64,000 nucleotides of DNA from Leptofilum sp041748655. Its GTDB lineage: Bacteria; Chloroflexota; Anaerolineae; Promineifilales; Promineifilaceae. The stretch is taken from contig JBGTCV010000066.1 of NCBI GenBank assembly GCA_041748655.1, forward strand, positions 38,221-102,220. Direction: 5' to 3'. The notes below the pieces were generated by a model. It was not told the origin of the DNA. It ran no database searches and was given only the letters and a program-made list of their open reading frames with translations. Below, piece after piece: positions 1-8,072 of this stretch (the stretch's first letter is position 1; each line of letters starts with the position of its first letter). Position numbers and translations under genes: made by a program.

Positions 1-2894
1 CCGTCAGCGCCGTCTACCCAGGAACCGCCGCGCAGCACCTTCAGGCCGCTCGGCTGATCGTTGTAGCCAATGGCGGGCCAGGGCTGGTTGTAAAAGTTGG
101 GATCGTACCAATCCTGCACCCACTCGGCCACACCACCCGCCATACCCAAGATGCCAAACGGGCTGGCCCCGTTGGGCAGGGCATCCATCCGCACAAAGGC
201 ACGGTTGAACAAGGCAGAGGGTGATTGAGCGGTGTTGCTGTTAAAAACGGCCGTATCCTGAAAAACCGGTCTGCTGTTACCCCAGGGATAAAGACGGCCG
301 TCTCCCCCCCCCGCCGCATATTCCCATTCCGCCTCTGTAGGCAGCCTGGCATCCACCGAAGCGCAGTAAGCAAAGGCTCCTTCCCAGCTAACCCAGTTTA
401 CCGGGAATCGTCCCGTCCCAGGCCGCGCCTCAAACACGCCAAGGTTGTTCAGCACGTTGGTAAAGGTAGTAGAAACCAGCGTTTTGGTACAATCTACCCC
501 GTTGCACGCGCCGTTGTTACCTCCCTGCCGGTTTAGAAAATCGGCAAACTGCTGCACCGTCACTTCGTACTGGTCCAGGTAAAAGCTGTCTACCGTCACC
601 AGTCGAGCGGGGGCGTTGTCGGCACCATCGGGGGCATCGGCCTGGCCCATTGTAAACGTGCCGCCGGAAATGAAAAACATCGGCATATTGTCCCGCTCAC
701 GAACAATAGCGTTTAGCTGGGCTTCCAATGCCAGCTGGGCCGGGTCTGGTGTGGCGGTGGGCTGGTTAGGTCGGGTGGCTTCCGGCGTGTTGTTAAGGGC
801 TTGCTGGGCTATTTGAGTAGCCTGCGCCGCTGCGGTAGCCAGCTGCGCCTCAGCAATGGCCGCCTGGGCGGTAGCTTCTTCCTGGCCCTGAACTTCGGAG
901 CGTTCAGCCACCAGGGTCTGGTTAACGGCCACTTCGTAAGTTGCCAGAGCGTTGACGGTAGCGGCGGCAAAGGCAGCGGTGGTACTTTCAATGGCCAGAC
1001 GATCGGCAGCAACGGCCGTTTCTCTCGCCGTAATCGCTGCATCAGCCGCAGCCGCTTCAGCTTCAGCTGCTGCTTCCCGCAGCTGCGCCGCATTCACCAA
1101 ACCAATTGCCCCGCTAACCACCAGCAGCAAAATCACAATCAGGGCAATATTAAAATTCTTGGCCCGCCGCGCCGACTGCGCTTCGGCCTCGGCCCGCTGG
1201 CCCTGCTCTTCAGCCAGCTTTTGCGCCTGCTTCAGCTCTCGTTCCTGCTGGGCCTGCTTCTCTTCCACAGCCAGCTTTTCGGCCGCTTTGCTGGCCTCAA
1301 TATATTCTTGCTCCAGCGGATTCAGCTCTTCAAACAGCAGCGCCTCTTGCAGCTGTTTGCCGCGCAGCAGCGCCCCTGGATCACGGCTGCGCGTGTCCCA
1401 ATCCTCGGCCTGGGCCGTAAAGCGCAGCCGATGGCGCAGCACCACGCGCTCATCTTCCAGCCATTCCACCAGCTGGGGCCAGTTGCGCACCAGCGCCTCG
1501 TGCCCTACCTCAAACTGGTCGTTGTCGCGAACCTGGCCATCGGTTTGGCGCAGCAGGCGGGCTTCCACCAGCTTTTGCAACACGCGGTCAATGCGGTCGT
1601 TGGCCTCGCCAGATTGGTGGAGGGAGCGGCGCGTGGCCCGGCCACGGGTAAATTCCACCCCGGTGCCAGGGCGCACCAGCCGCAGCAGAATACGCTTGGC
1701 GGTAGCCTGCTCCTCTGGCAGCAAATTGTTGTAAAGAGAATCGGCCGTATAGGCTAGAGCTTTCATCACGCCACCCAGGCGGCGGTAGGCGTCCCAGGTA
1801 ATACGGTTGCGCTCCCGGTCGTCCCATAATTGCAGCAGGGCAAATTGCAGCAGCGGCAGCGCGGCCGGTTCGCCCACAATTTCGCGCACCAGGGCATCGA
1901 TGAGGCCATCTTCAAATTTCAGGCCGATGGCCTGGGCGGGCTGCTCAATGGCGTCGTGCAGCTCGCTGGCGTTCATTGCCGTGACACGCACCAACCCTTG
2001 CTCGTAAAGAGATTGAAAGAGCGGCACTTTGTTGAGGTAGCTTTCGTAATCGACCCGCATCGTCAGGATGACAAGATGGCGGGCTTCACGGGCGTTAACC
2101 AACCCTAAAATATTGTCGATAAAGGCGTCTCGCTCCTGATCATCGTGGCACAGGGTGAAGGTTTCTTCAAACTGGTCGATGGTGAGAACGGCAGGTCCGT
2201 TGGTTTCTGTCCGTACCAGTTTAGCCAGATGCTCGGAATCGCTGAGAAAGGCGTCGAAACTGTTTGTGAGCCAATCGGCCGTTTCTGCTTCGTCGGGTTC
2301 CAGCAATTTAGCCAACCGGGTAAGGGGAGCCGCACCGGGAACCATGGGGGGGAAGTAAAACCAATCTTCGCTGTCGGCCAGAGCGCCAGCTTGCAAACGG
2401 GGAAGAAGCCCAGCCAGCACCACAGAAGATTTACCGCTGCCAGAGGGGCCAACGGCCGTTACCAACCGACTCACCAACACCTGATCCAACAGTTCGCGGA
2501 CAAGCTGATCGCGTCCGTAAAAAAGATGCGCGTTTTCCTTGCCAAACGAATCGAGACCAATGTAAGGGCAGTAGGAGTCTGGAATTTCTGGCTGCGTGGT
2601 GGCGTCGAATTCAATCAGGACTGCTTCTGGCGTATCTTTGCCTGCATGAAACAGTTGATTGTGCCAATAATCGAGCAAGCTTTGGGCCGCTTCTCGGTCT
2701 TCGGTATTATCAACAAATGCGCCAGCCGCTTCGCCTCGGTACAAAAATTCTGTAACCTCTGCCCAAAATGCGGCTTCCTCTGCGGCCTCTTTGGTGGTGC
2801 GCCGCTGCCGCAGCAGTGTGCGGTGCATATCGCGCATGGAGGTAAAAGACATGAAGGGTATAAACTGTTCGGAAGTCGTGTCTGACTGGCTCAT
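1..2894 (-). CDS. nSTAND1 NTPase - TM - FGE-like domain protein (C-terminus cut by window edge)
   Basis: Translating the minus strand from the ATG at 2894 gives one uninterrupted frame of about 964 codons to base 1. Residues 1-110 form a helix-rich region ending in a conserved PYIGLDSF-type lead-in; the P-loop GPSGSGKS is at 149-156 (Lys155) and Walker B LTIDQFEE near 237-244, as in nSTAND1/STAND NTPases. A predicted membrane helix lies near 578-600. It is followed by an Ala-rich coiled-coil-like stretch and, from about 740, an FGE/SUMF1-type domain (FISGGTFTMG, later WVSWEGAFAYC, RLPTEAEWEYAAGG, and VLRGGSW at about 953). The start overlaps the stop of the upstream gene by ATGA, so translation is probably coupled. 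Known: such NTPases act as signal-sensing switches in bacterial conflict and signalling systems. Inferred: the NTPase is cytoplasmic and the FGE-like domain lies across the membrane. Whether the FGE-like domain is catalytic or only a binding module cannot be judged, since its end is missing. Confidence 0.88.
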   Translation of the reverse strand, partial: MSQSDTTSEQFIPFMSFTSMRDMHRTLLRQRRTTKEAAEEAAFWAEVTEFLYRGEAAGAFVDNTEDREAAQSLLDYWHNQLFHAGKDTPEAVLIEFDATTQPEIPDSYCPYIGLDSFGKENAHLFYGRDQLVRELLDQVLVSRLVTAVGPSGSGKSSVVLAGLLPRLQAGALADSEDWFYFPPMVPGAAPLTRLAKLLEPDEAETADWLTNSFDAFLSDSEHLAKLVRTETNGPAVLTIDQFEETFTLCHDDQERDAFIDNILGLVNAREARHLVILTMRVDYESYLNKVPLFQSLYEQGLVRVTAMNASELHDAIEQPAQAIGLKFEDGLIDALVREIVGEPAALPLLQFALLQLWDDRERNRITWDAYRRLGGVMKALAYTADSLYNNLLPEEQATAKRILLRLVRPGTGVEFTRGRATRRSLHQSGEANDRIDRVLQKLVEARLLRQTDGQVRDNDQFEVGHEALVRNWPQLVEWLEDERVVLRHRLRFTAQAEDWDTRSRDPGALLRGKQLQEALLFEELNPLEQEYIEASKAAEKLAVEEKQAQQERELKQAQKLAEEQGQRAEAEAQSARRAKNFNIALIVILLLVVSGAIGLVNAAQLREAAAEAEAAAADAAITARETAVAADRLAIESTTAAFAAATVNALATYEVAVNQTLVAERSEVQGQEEATAQAAIAEAQLATAAAQATQIAQQALNNTPEATRPNQPTATPDPAQLALEAQLNAIVRERDNMPMFFISGGTFTMGQADAPDGADNAPARLVTVDSFYLDQYEVTVQQFADFLNRQGGNNGACNGVDCTKTLVSTTFTNVLNNLGVFEARPGTGRFPVNWVSWEGAFAYCASVDARLPTEAEWEYAAGGGDGRLYPWGNSRPVFQDTAVFNSNTAQSPSALFNRAFVRMDALPNGASPFGILGMAGGVAEWVQDWYDPNFYNQPWPAIGYNDQPSGLKVLRGGSWVDGAD

Positions 2895-4228
2895 TTATTA
2901 AATTGCCTCAACAATAGATCAATTTGCTCGCCTACGCGCTGCAATTCGGTGCAAAGGGAAAGCAATTCTAAATCTACTTCACGAAAACGGTGTCCGACGT
3001 AGGTTTGGTAGCGCATAAACAGACGGCGCACTTTGGAGATAAGCTGCTGTTCGATGGCGGGTTCCAGATCAACCATGACTTTGCTGAGGTTGATGGCCCA
3101 TTCTGCACCGCTGTGGGCTTCGATACGTGCTTTGGTCATTGGTGCCAGGTCGTACCAGGCGTCTTCCAGCTCGTCGATTTTGTTTTGAGAAACGGCCGCT
3201 TTCACCCGACGCACCTCGTCATCAATGTTTTGCCAGGCATTGTGTTCGCGCACCAGCGCCTTGAGCCGTTCATCCAGCCCCGCCAGCGCCGAACGGCCGC
3301 TTTTCACCTGCTCCACCGTGTTGGCCATCGCCACATCCGCCTCAGCCAGGCTGGCGCTGATGGTGGTGATGGCCTGCTCTAGATTGTCCAGCCGCAGGGC
3401 ACTGGCCACGGCCACCAACTGGGCGTTGATGCGGGTGGGGTGGCGGTTAAGTACGCGGTAAAGCAGCGTAACGCCACCCTCCAGCGCTTCCAGATCGTCG
3501 CTTTCTACGGCCGTATGCAGCCGTTCCTTCACCGTTTCCAGCTGGGTGGCCCAGCGGACATCATCACTGGCAAAGGTCTGGCTCTGGGACAGGGTAACCA
3601 TGTCGGTGATTTTGGTGTGCAGCTCCGGCTCGGCGATGGCAATATCTTCCCAGGCCAGATCGTCGTCGGGCAGCCGCTTTTGGTCGCGGTAAATGAGGTC
3701 ATACTGGGTTTCTAGAACCTGAAACAGATCGTGGATCTGCTTATAATCGTTCATCTGGTCAATTTGTTGGGATGCTGTTTGGAAATCGGTCTGGAAAGTG
3801 ACAACGGCCGTACGCACATCTTCCCGCGTCAACATCCGCACAATTGCCCCAAAGCTCTTGCTGGCAATCATCGTGTTCGATTTGTCCTGCTGGGGCAGCA
3901 GATCGGCTGAACTGATCTCAATTCGGGCTGACGTGGGGTCTTCATCGAACGCATCCAGAGAAATCATCTCTAAATTAATGTTGGGACGCAGTTCGCTAAA
4001 AGCTGTCACCAGCACATTGATCCGCTTGCGGCGGTCGAAATGGATGATGAGCTCACGGGCCTTATCTTTTTTGGAGGGGCCGGGTAAGTTGTCGAAGTCC
4101 AGTTGAAGTTCAAAGCAAAGATCACGCAGATCGTTTTCACCGAATGAATCGTTGATGGCACGCAGTAACTTTCGGAGATCAACCGATTTTTCCTGGCCAT
4201 TACCTTCAGGTTCTGAGGGATGCGACAT
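2891..4228 (-). CDS. Effector-associated-domain-like adaptor with long helical body
   Basis: 445 aa. After a short polar start, residues about 17-85 (DLRKLLRAINDSF, then NDLRDLCFELQLDFDNLPG, then KARELIIHFDRR) have the size and pattern of the small death-like effector-associated domains (EAD7 type) described for STAND-based conflict systems. The rest is predicted alpha-helical with no recognisable catalytic motif, rich in heptad-like stretches. It is the first gene of the operon with the nSTAND1-FGE protein and overlaps its start by 4 nt. A clear promoter lies 75-110 bp upstream; no strong Shine-Dalgarno precedes the ATG. Inference: the N-terminal domain recruits or senses for the NTPase partner by homotypic or heterotypic contact, and the body is a scaffold or effector of unknown activity. 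The EAD assignment is from pattern memory and should be treated as probable, not certain. Confidence 0.72.
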   Translation of the reverse strand: MSHPSEPEGNGQEKSVDLRKLLRAINDSFGENDLRDLCFELQLDFDNLPGPSKKDKARELIIHFDRRKRINVLVTAFSELRPNINLEMISLDAFDEDPTSARIEISSADLLPQQDKSNTMIASKSFGAIVRMLTREDVRTAVVTFQTDFQTASQQIDQMNDYKQIHDLFQVLETQYDLIYRDQKRLPDDDLAWEDIAIAEPELHTKITDMVTLSQSQTFASDDVRWATQLETVKERLHTAVESDDLEALEGGVTLLYRVLNRHPTRINAQLVAVASALRLDNLEQAITTISASLAEADVAMANTVEQVKSGRSALAGLDERLKALVREHNAWQNIDDEVRRVKAAVSQNKIDELEDAWYDLAPMTKARIEAHSGAEWAINLSKVMVDLEPAIEQQLISKVRRLFMRYQTYVGHRFREVDLELLSLCTELQRVGEQIDLLLRQFNK

Positions 4229-4309
4229 TTTTTTATTGAACTACGGCATGCTTGACCTGGATACCACGCTTGATCAAGTTCATTTACGCTAGGTGCACTT
4301 TCGGTCAAA

Positions 4310-4338
4310 ATTATATGTCAAGTACGCTGATTTGTAAA
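4310..4338 (-). promoter_or_regulatory. Sigma-70 type promoter of the EAD-nSTAND operon
   Basis: Read on the minus strand: TTTACA at 4338-4333, a 17-bp spacer, and TATAAT at 4315-4310. The spacing is ideal and the predicted 5' leader to the ATG at 4228 is about 75 nt. The overlapping text also contains TTGACA directly upstream of the -10, which is too close to act as its -35. Confidence 0.6.
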
Positions 4339-4358
4339 CGAAACGCATTTGATGCCCA

Positions 4359-6263
4359 TCAACCTTGCGACAAAATCAGCACGCTGTAGGGGCCAATGCT
4401 GAGTGTGGCGTGGTAAGCCAGCTGATCGTAGGGGCCGGAAACGGCCGTTACCGTCCCGACATGGTGGCTGGTAAAGCTGGGATGGTATGCTTTCAGATCG
4501 CTGTTGAACCGCACCTGCCACGCACCGGCGCGCGGAAAGCCCAGCTTATACTTGCTCAGCACGCGGTTGGAGAAATTGGCCACCACAATCACATCGTCAC
4601 CCGGCCCGCCAAAATGCCAGCGGTGGAAGGCAATCAGCTTGGCCAGATCATTGACGTGAAAAACGTTGATCGACTGTCCGCTGAGGCCGCGCGTTTGCCC
4701 GGCTAAATTGCGCCGCAGTTCGATTAGATGCCGGTAAAAGGCCACCATGCCGCTGTTTTTCTCTGCTTTTTGCCAGCTGAGCGGCCGTTTGTCGTCAAAC
4801 CAGCCATCCTCCAGAAACTCCTGACCCTGAAAAAGCATCGGCACGCCGGGCGCGGTGAAGACCAGCGCCGCCCCCAGCGCCGAGCGCCTGGCCGCCAGCC
4901 CATCATGGCCGTCGGCTGCGGCCACCTCATGCACCACCCGCGCCTTGCCGTTGGCCACCTCATCGTGCGATTCCGTGTAGATGACGCGGCTGAACACGTC
5001 TGCGCCGTAACGGAACAGCAGGGCGTCTCGCACGGTCATCATCTTGCGATCTTCATCCCGTGGAGTGATGATGGCTTGCCGGATGGGATGGACAAACTGG
5101 CTGTCCCACTGGCTGTTGAACCCTGCCCCACCCTGTTCAATTGGTTCAGTCAGCCATTTGTTCGCCTGCAAATCTTCAGCAATGCGGATATGGCACGGGT
5201 TGTGGTACTGCATTTCTGCATTGATGCCCTGCATCAGCGCCCACCCTTCGGGGATGTTGGCGCTGGGGTCGCCATCGTGCCCGTAAGCATTGCGGATGTA
5301 GGAAGTGGCGTCCCAGCGCAGACCGTCGATCTGGTATTCGTCCAGCCAGAGGCGCACGTTGTCGCGGATATATTGGCGCACTTCGGAACGGCCGTAATCC
5401 GGTCTGGTATCGGCCCAAGGGGTTTTGGAACGCCAATCGTTGTAAAAATAGATGCCACCCAGACCGTGCTGCTGCCAGCCATCAAACTGCCACAAACTAA
5501 GCTCCTGGGGGCCAAAATGGTTGTAAACCACATCCACCAGCACGGCGATGCCGTGGGCATGGGCGGCCTTGATGAGCGCCTTGAACTTTTCTGGCCCGCC
5601 ATAAATGTAGCTGATGGCAAAAGGATAAATCGGGTTGTACCCCCAGGAAAGTTCGCCAGGGAACGCCTTAACCGGCATCAGCTCGATGGCGTTAATGCCC
5701 AGAATGCGCAAATAGGGCAGTTTAGCAATAACGCCATCAAAATCGAAGGGGGGATGGCCGTCAACGTCGCCAAAAGTCCCAACGTGCAGCTCGTAGATGA
5801 CCAGTTCATGCAGGGGAGGTGGCTGGAAAGGGATAGGGGGTGCGGGAACGGCCGTTCCCATCCCCAGCACCAGCCCATTCCGCACCACCCCATTTTGGAA
5901 AGGGGGGCGCACCTCTTTGGCATAGGGGTCTGTGCGCAGCAACTGCTGTGACCCGCTCCGCACCACAAATTTATATTCGTCGCCCACTTTTGCCTGGGGC
6001 ACATTAGCCGACCAGCAACCGTTTTTTTCACGTGCCAGTGGCGTATGGTTAAACTGCCAGTTGTTAAAAGAGCCTGTTACAAATACAGCCCTGGCATGGG
6101 GTGCCCAAACGCGGAAGTAGGTGCCCGCCTCATGCGGGACCGCGCCCATTCCCGGCCACCGGGCTGGCTGCACAGGTATAATTTTGTTCCGTAACGTCCG
6201 TAAAGAATGCGCCAGCTGGTCACCCCAGGCTGGCGTTTGTTTTTCATCTTCGCTTAAAGCCAT
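4359..6263 (-). CDS. GH13 alpha-glucan enzyme (branching-enzyme or alpha-amylase-like) with CBM48-like N-terminus
   Basis: 634 aa. Residues about 47-110 resemble a CBM48/isoamylase N-terminal module (TYFRVWAPHA, GSFNNW). The catalytic barrel shows the four GH13 regions: DVVYNH 244-249, GLRWDA 314-319 with nucleophile Asp318, AED with acid/base Glu363, and SHDE 432-435. A short C-terminal beta domain ends in GPYSVLILSQ. The length fits GlgB/TreZ-like enzymes. DVVYNHFGP and the ND.R..TPW pattern are nearer to trehalohydrolase/amylase-like GH13 members than to E. coli-type GlgB, so the exact reaction (branching, trehalose release or hydrolysis) is open. GGAGG precedes the ATG. It is divergent from the phosphatase gene. 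No trehalose or glycogen partners are in the window. Confidence 0.88.
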   Translation of the reverse strand: MALSEDEKQTPAWGDQLAHSLRTLRNKIIPVQPARWPGMGAVPHEAGTYFRVWAPHARAVFVTGSFNNWQFNHTPLAREKNGCWSANVPQAKVGDEYKFVVRSGSQQLLRTDPYAKEVRPPFQNGVVRNGLVLGMGTAVPAPPIPFQPPPLHELVIYELHVGTFGDVDGHPPFDFDGVIAKLPYLRILGINAIELMPVKAFPGELSWGYNPIYPFAISYIYGGPEKFKALIKAAHAHGIAVLVDVVYNHFGPQELSLWQFDGWQQHGLGGIYFYNDWRSKTPWADTRPDYGRSEVRQYIRDNVRLWLDEYQIDGLRWDATSYIRNAYGHDGDPSANIPEGWALMQGINAEMQYHNPCHIRIAEDLQANKWLTEPIEQGGAGFNSQWDSQFVHPIRQAIITPRDEDRKMMTVRDALLFRYGADVFSRVIYTESHDEVANGKARVVHEVAAADGHDGLAARRSALGAALVFTAPGVPMLFQGQEFLEDGWFDDKRPLSWQKAEKNSGMVAFYRHLIELRRNLAGQTRGLSGQSINVFHVNDLAKLIAFHRWHFGGPGDDVIVVANFSNRVLSKYKLGFPRAGAWQVRFNSDLKAYHPSFTSHHVGTVTAVSGPYDQLAYHATLSIGPYSVLILSQG

Positions 6264-6342
6264 AAAACCTCCACAAAGCGGTTAGGATAAACGATTTTGC
6301 CGCTTTCGTGGTTAAGAATGTGTTAATAAATATTGCTTATGT

Positions 6343-6371
6343 TAATTCATTTGAAGCATTTTGCCTATAAT
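6343..6371 (+). promoter_or_regulatory. Candidate promoter of the dual-specificity phosphatase gene
   Basis: A perfect TATAAT sits at 6366-6371, 35 bp before the ATG. The -35 region at 6342-6348 (TTAATTC) is poor, so activity may be weak or need an activator. Confidence 0.35.
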
Positions 6372-6406
6372 CCATCATTGCATTTTGCCACGGCTCTGGC
6401 TATTCT

Positions 6407-6925
6407 ATGGCACATATGAACCCAATACACTGGCTTTTTGATAAATTATTCCCAATTATTCGCTTTACGTATGAAAAGATTCAGCGACATCGCTGGTTTG
6501 ATAAGATTACATCTCAACTGTGGTTGGGCGGTGCGCCACATTACCCTAGAGATTACCAATTTTTGCTGGAGAATGGCATTACGGCCGTTCTCAATATTCG
6601 CGCAGAACGGGAAGATGACGTGAACCATTATCGTCAACACGGCATCAACTATCTTCAACTGCATGTGCTCGACGTGACTGTGCCCTCTGAAGAGATAATC
6701 GAGGCGGGGGTTGACTTCCTGTGGCAGCAGGTGGCAGACGGCCGTACCGTTCTGGTCCACTGCGCCAAGGGGCGAGGCCGATCCGCCACAATTCTAGCCG
6801 CATACCTGATGCGGCATGAAGGAATGAGTTTTGACGAAGCCAACCAGAAGATGAAAGCGATGCGGCCGTTGACCAAGCTCGAAGGGCGTCATCGCCAACG
6901 TCTGGAAAAATGGCTGGCCTCTTGA
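6407..6925 (+). CDS. Dual-specificity protein phosphatase family protein
   Basis: 172 aa. The P-loop signature HCAKGRGRSA near residues 118-127 is the HCx5R(S/T) cysteine-phosphatase motif, with an upstream DVTVPS segment positioned like the general-acid loop of DSPs. The N-terminus (WFDKITSQLWLGGAP) matches the usual DSPc opening. No signal peptide or membrane span, so cytoplasmic. Substrate is unknown; given two Ser/Thr kinases elsewhere in the window a phosphoprotein is plausible, but related proteins also act on lipids or RNA 5' ends. The stop codon overlaps the -35 box of the downstream phasin promoter, marking the end of this transcription unit. Confidence 0.85.
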   Translation: MAHMNPIHWLFDKLFPIIRFTYEKIQRHRWFDKITSQLWLGGAPHYPRDYQFLLENGITAVLNIRAEREDDVNHYRQHGINYLQLHVLDVTVPSEEIIEAGVDFLWQQVADGRTVLVHCAKGRGRSATILAAYLMRHEGMSFDEANQKMKAMRPLTKLEGRHRQRLEKWLAS

Positions 6926-6950
6926 CATCCATGACGCACTGTGTTATATT
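6922..6950 (+). promoter_or_regulatory. Strong sigma-70 promoter of the first phasin gene
   Basis: TTGACA 6922-6927, a 17-bp spacer and TATATT 6945-6950, a near-consensus promoter. The -35 overlaps the stop codon of the phosphatase gene. A candidate operator arm lies inside the spacer. Confidence 0.75.
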
Positions 6951-6973
6951 TTGTTCATGATGCAATGCGTCAT
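6931..6973 (+). promoter_or_regulatory. Candidate PhaR operator: inverted ATGACGCA arms around the -10
   Basis: ATGACGCA at 6931-6938 and its exact reverse complement TGCGTCAT at 6966-6973 flank the -10 box; the left arm continues as ATGACGCACTG. The same 11-mer recurs at the start-site region of the phaR gene (8028-8038). Sharing by a phasin promoter and the repressor's own promoter is what is known for PhaR autoregulation in other bacteria; assignment to PhaR is inferred. Confidence 0.55.
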
Positions 6974-7035
6974 AAACATAATTAACGTAAACAAATACAG
7001 CGCAATTCACAAAAAGGGATTGCAGGAGGCACAAA

Positions 7036-7410
7036 ATGGCAGAAAAAATCGAGTTCACCGAAACAGTAGAAGAAAATGTAAACGTATTGATTGAAAACGG
7101 ACACAAAGTTGTCTTAGCTGGTTTGGGCGTTGTCACACTGGCTCAGGAAGAGTTGACCCAACTGTTCAACAAACTGGTAGAGCGCGGCAGTGAAACCGAA
7201 GAAAAGACCCGCAAAATGGTCAACGATCAGGTTGAAACGCGCCAAAAAGATATGCGCAAAGCCACCAAACGAGTTGAGGACGAAATTGAAAAGCGGTTTG
7301 AAGAAGTGTTACACTGGATGAATATTCCTTCCAAGAATGACATTGATAAATTGAGCCGCAAAGTAACCACGCTCAACAAAAAGGTTAACGATTTAACCAA
7401 GGTTGCTTAA
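7036..7410 (+). CDS. Phasin-family PHA granule-associated protein
   Basis: 124 aa, nearly all helical. The N-terminal part (VLIENGHKVVLAGLGVVTLAQEEL) is the hydrophobic/amphipathic segment of the PhaF/PhaI-type phasin family. The middle (about 50-90) is highly charged with E/K/R heptads, and the end (MNIPSKNDIDKLSRKVTTL) is the typical coiled-coil tail. Phasins coat polyhydroxyalkanoate granules in the cytoplasm. AGGAGG precedes the ATG. It has a paralog immediately downstream and a strong promoter upstream with PhaR-like operator arms, so it is probably induced when PHA accumulates and titrates PhaR. Confidence 0.85.
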   Translation: MAEKIEFTETVEENVNVLIENGHKVVLAGLGVVTLAQEELTQLFNKLVERGSETEEKTRKMVNDQVETRQKDMRKATKRVEDEIEKRFEEVLHWMNIPSKNDIDKLSRKVTTLNKKVNDLTKVA

Positions 7411-7451
7411 TAACCACCTCTCGGGGAAGTGCGAGTATAAGGCAGGCTATG

Positions 7452-7476
7452 CGGGTAGATGAAATTCATCTACCCG
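7452..7476 (+). terminator. 11-bp hairpin between the two phasin genes
   Basis: A perfect 11-bp stem (7452-7462 with 7466-7476) around a 3-nt loop, with no downstream T-run. It could be a factor-dependent terminator, a 3'-end stabiliser, or a partial attenuator that sets the ratio of the two phasins. Confidence 0.5.
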
Positions 7477-7537
7477 TGCTGTCCAGAAAAAAGCAAACTA
7501 TTAAATTTAAATTTGATGAATCAGGCGAGGTAAAATC

Positions 7538-7918
7538 ATGGCCGATAAAATTAAAGTAGAAGAAGAAGTTGTAGTAGAAAATGGCAGCAACCCATTTGTG
7601 GAAGGTATTCGTCGGGTCTTGTTGGCCGGCGTGGGGGCTGTGACGTTGGCTCAGGATGAAGCAGAAAAGTTTGTCTACAAGCTGATTGAAAAAGGGGAAA
7701 TTGCGGAGCAAGACGGCCGTTCCCTGTTAAAAGATATGGCCGAAAGTCGCAAACAACGCGTCCAAGACAGCGGCAAGCGGGTCAGCGACGAATTGGAGAA
7801 GCGGATGGAAAGCATGCTTAACCGCATGAACATTCCAACCAAATCCGATATTGAGCAGTTGAGCAACAAAGTTGCCGAGCTGACCAAGAAAATTGATACG
7901 CTAAAACAACAAAAGTAA
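7538..7918 (+). CDS. Second phasin-family protein (paralog)
   Basis: 126 aa, co-linear with the preceding phasin: the same hydrophobic motif (RRVLLAGVGAVTLAQDEA), the same charged middle and the same tail (LNRMNIPTKSDIEQLSNKVAELTKKI). It clearly arose by tandem duplication. It carries an ACGGCCGT octamer (near 7712) that its sister lacks at that place, so the two have diverged for some time. Followed by a hairpin before phaR. Confidence 0.85.
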   Translation: MADKIKVEEEVVVENGSNPFVEGIRRVLLAGVGAVTLAQDEAEKFVYKLIEKGEIAEQDGRSLLKDMAESRKQRVQDSGKRVSDELEKRMESMLNRMNIPTKSDIEQLSNKVAELTKKIDTLKQQK

Positions 7919-7953
7919 GCATTTGCTGCTTTCTTGCAACTGCATAAAAAATG

Positions 7954-7995
7954 ACAAGGGAGAGGAACGGCCGTCTGGTCGAACCTCTCCCTTGT
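7954..7995 (+). terminator. 12-bp stem-loop after the second phasin gene
   Basis: A 12-bp perfect stem (7954-7965 with 7984-7995) whose 18-nt loop contains an ACGGCCGT octamer. No T-tract follows. It lies between a stop codon and the next promoter, so a transcript end is likely. Confidence 0.5.
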
Positions 7996-8016
7996 TGCAT
8001 ATCCCACAATCACGCC

Positions 8017-8038
8017 TATAATTTTAGATGACGCACTG
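8017..8038 (+). promoter_or_regulatory. phaR -10 box and overlapping candidate operator
   Basis: TATAAT at 8017-8022 is followed at 8028-8038 by ATGACGCACTG, the same 11-mer found in the phasin promoter. The site would cover the transcription start, a natural arrangement for autorepression. The -35 is not obvious. Confidence 0.5.
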
Positions 8039-8072
8039 AATCATTAGCAAAAAGTTGAAGGAACTCGCCACT

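Noticed and set aside
801..1757. 318-codon plus-strand open frame
   Set aside because: It is the antisense of the nSTAND1-FGE gene, whose minus-strand frame has clear motifs before, within and after this stretch; composition (Leu/Gln/Arg-rich) is that of a shadow.
4728..5951. 407-codon plus-strand open frame
   Set aside because: Lies wholly antisense to the GH13 gene and shows no domain; the GH13 frame contains all four catalytic regions.
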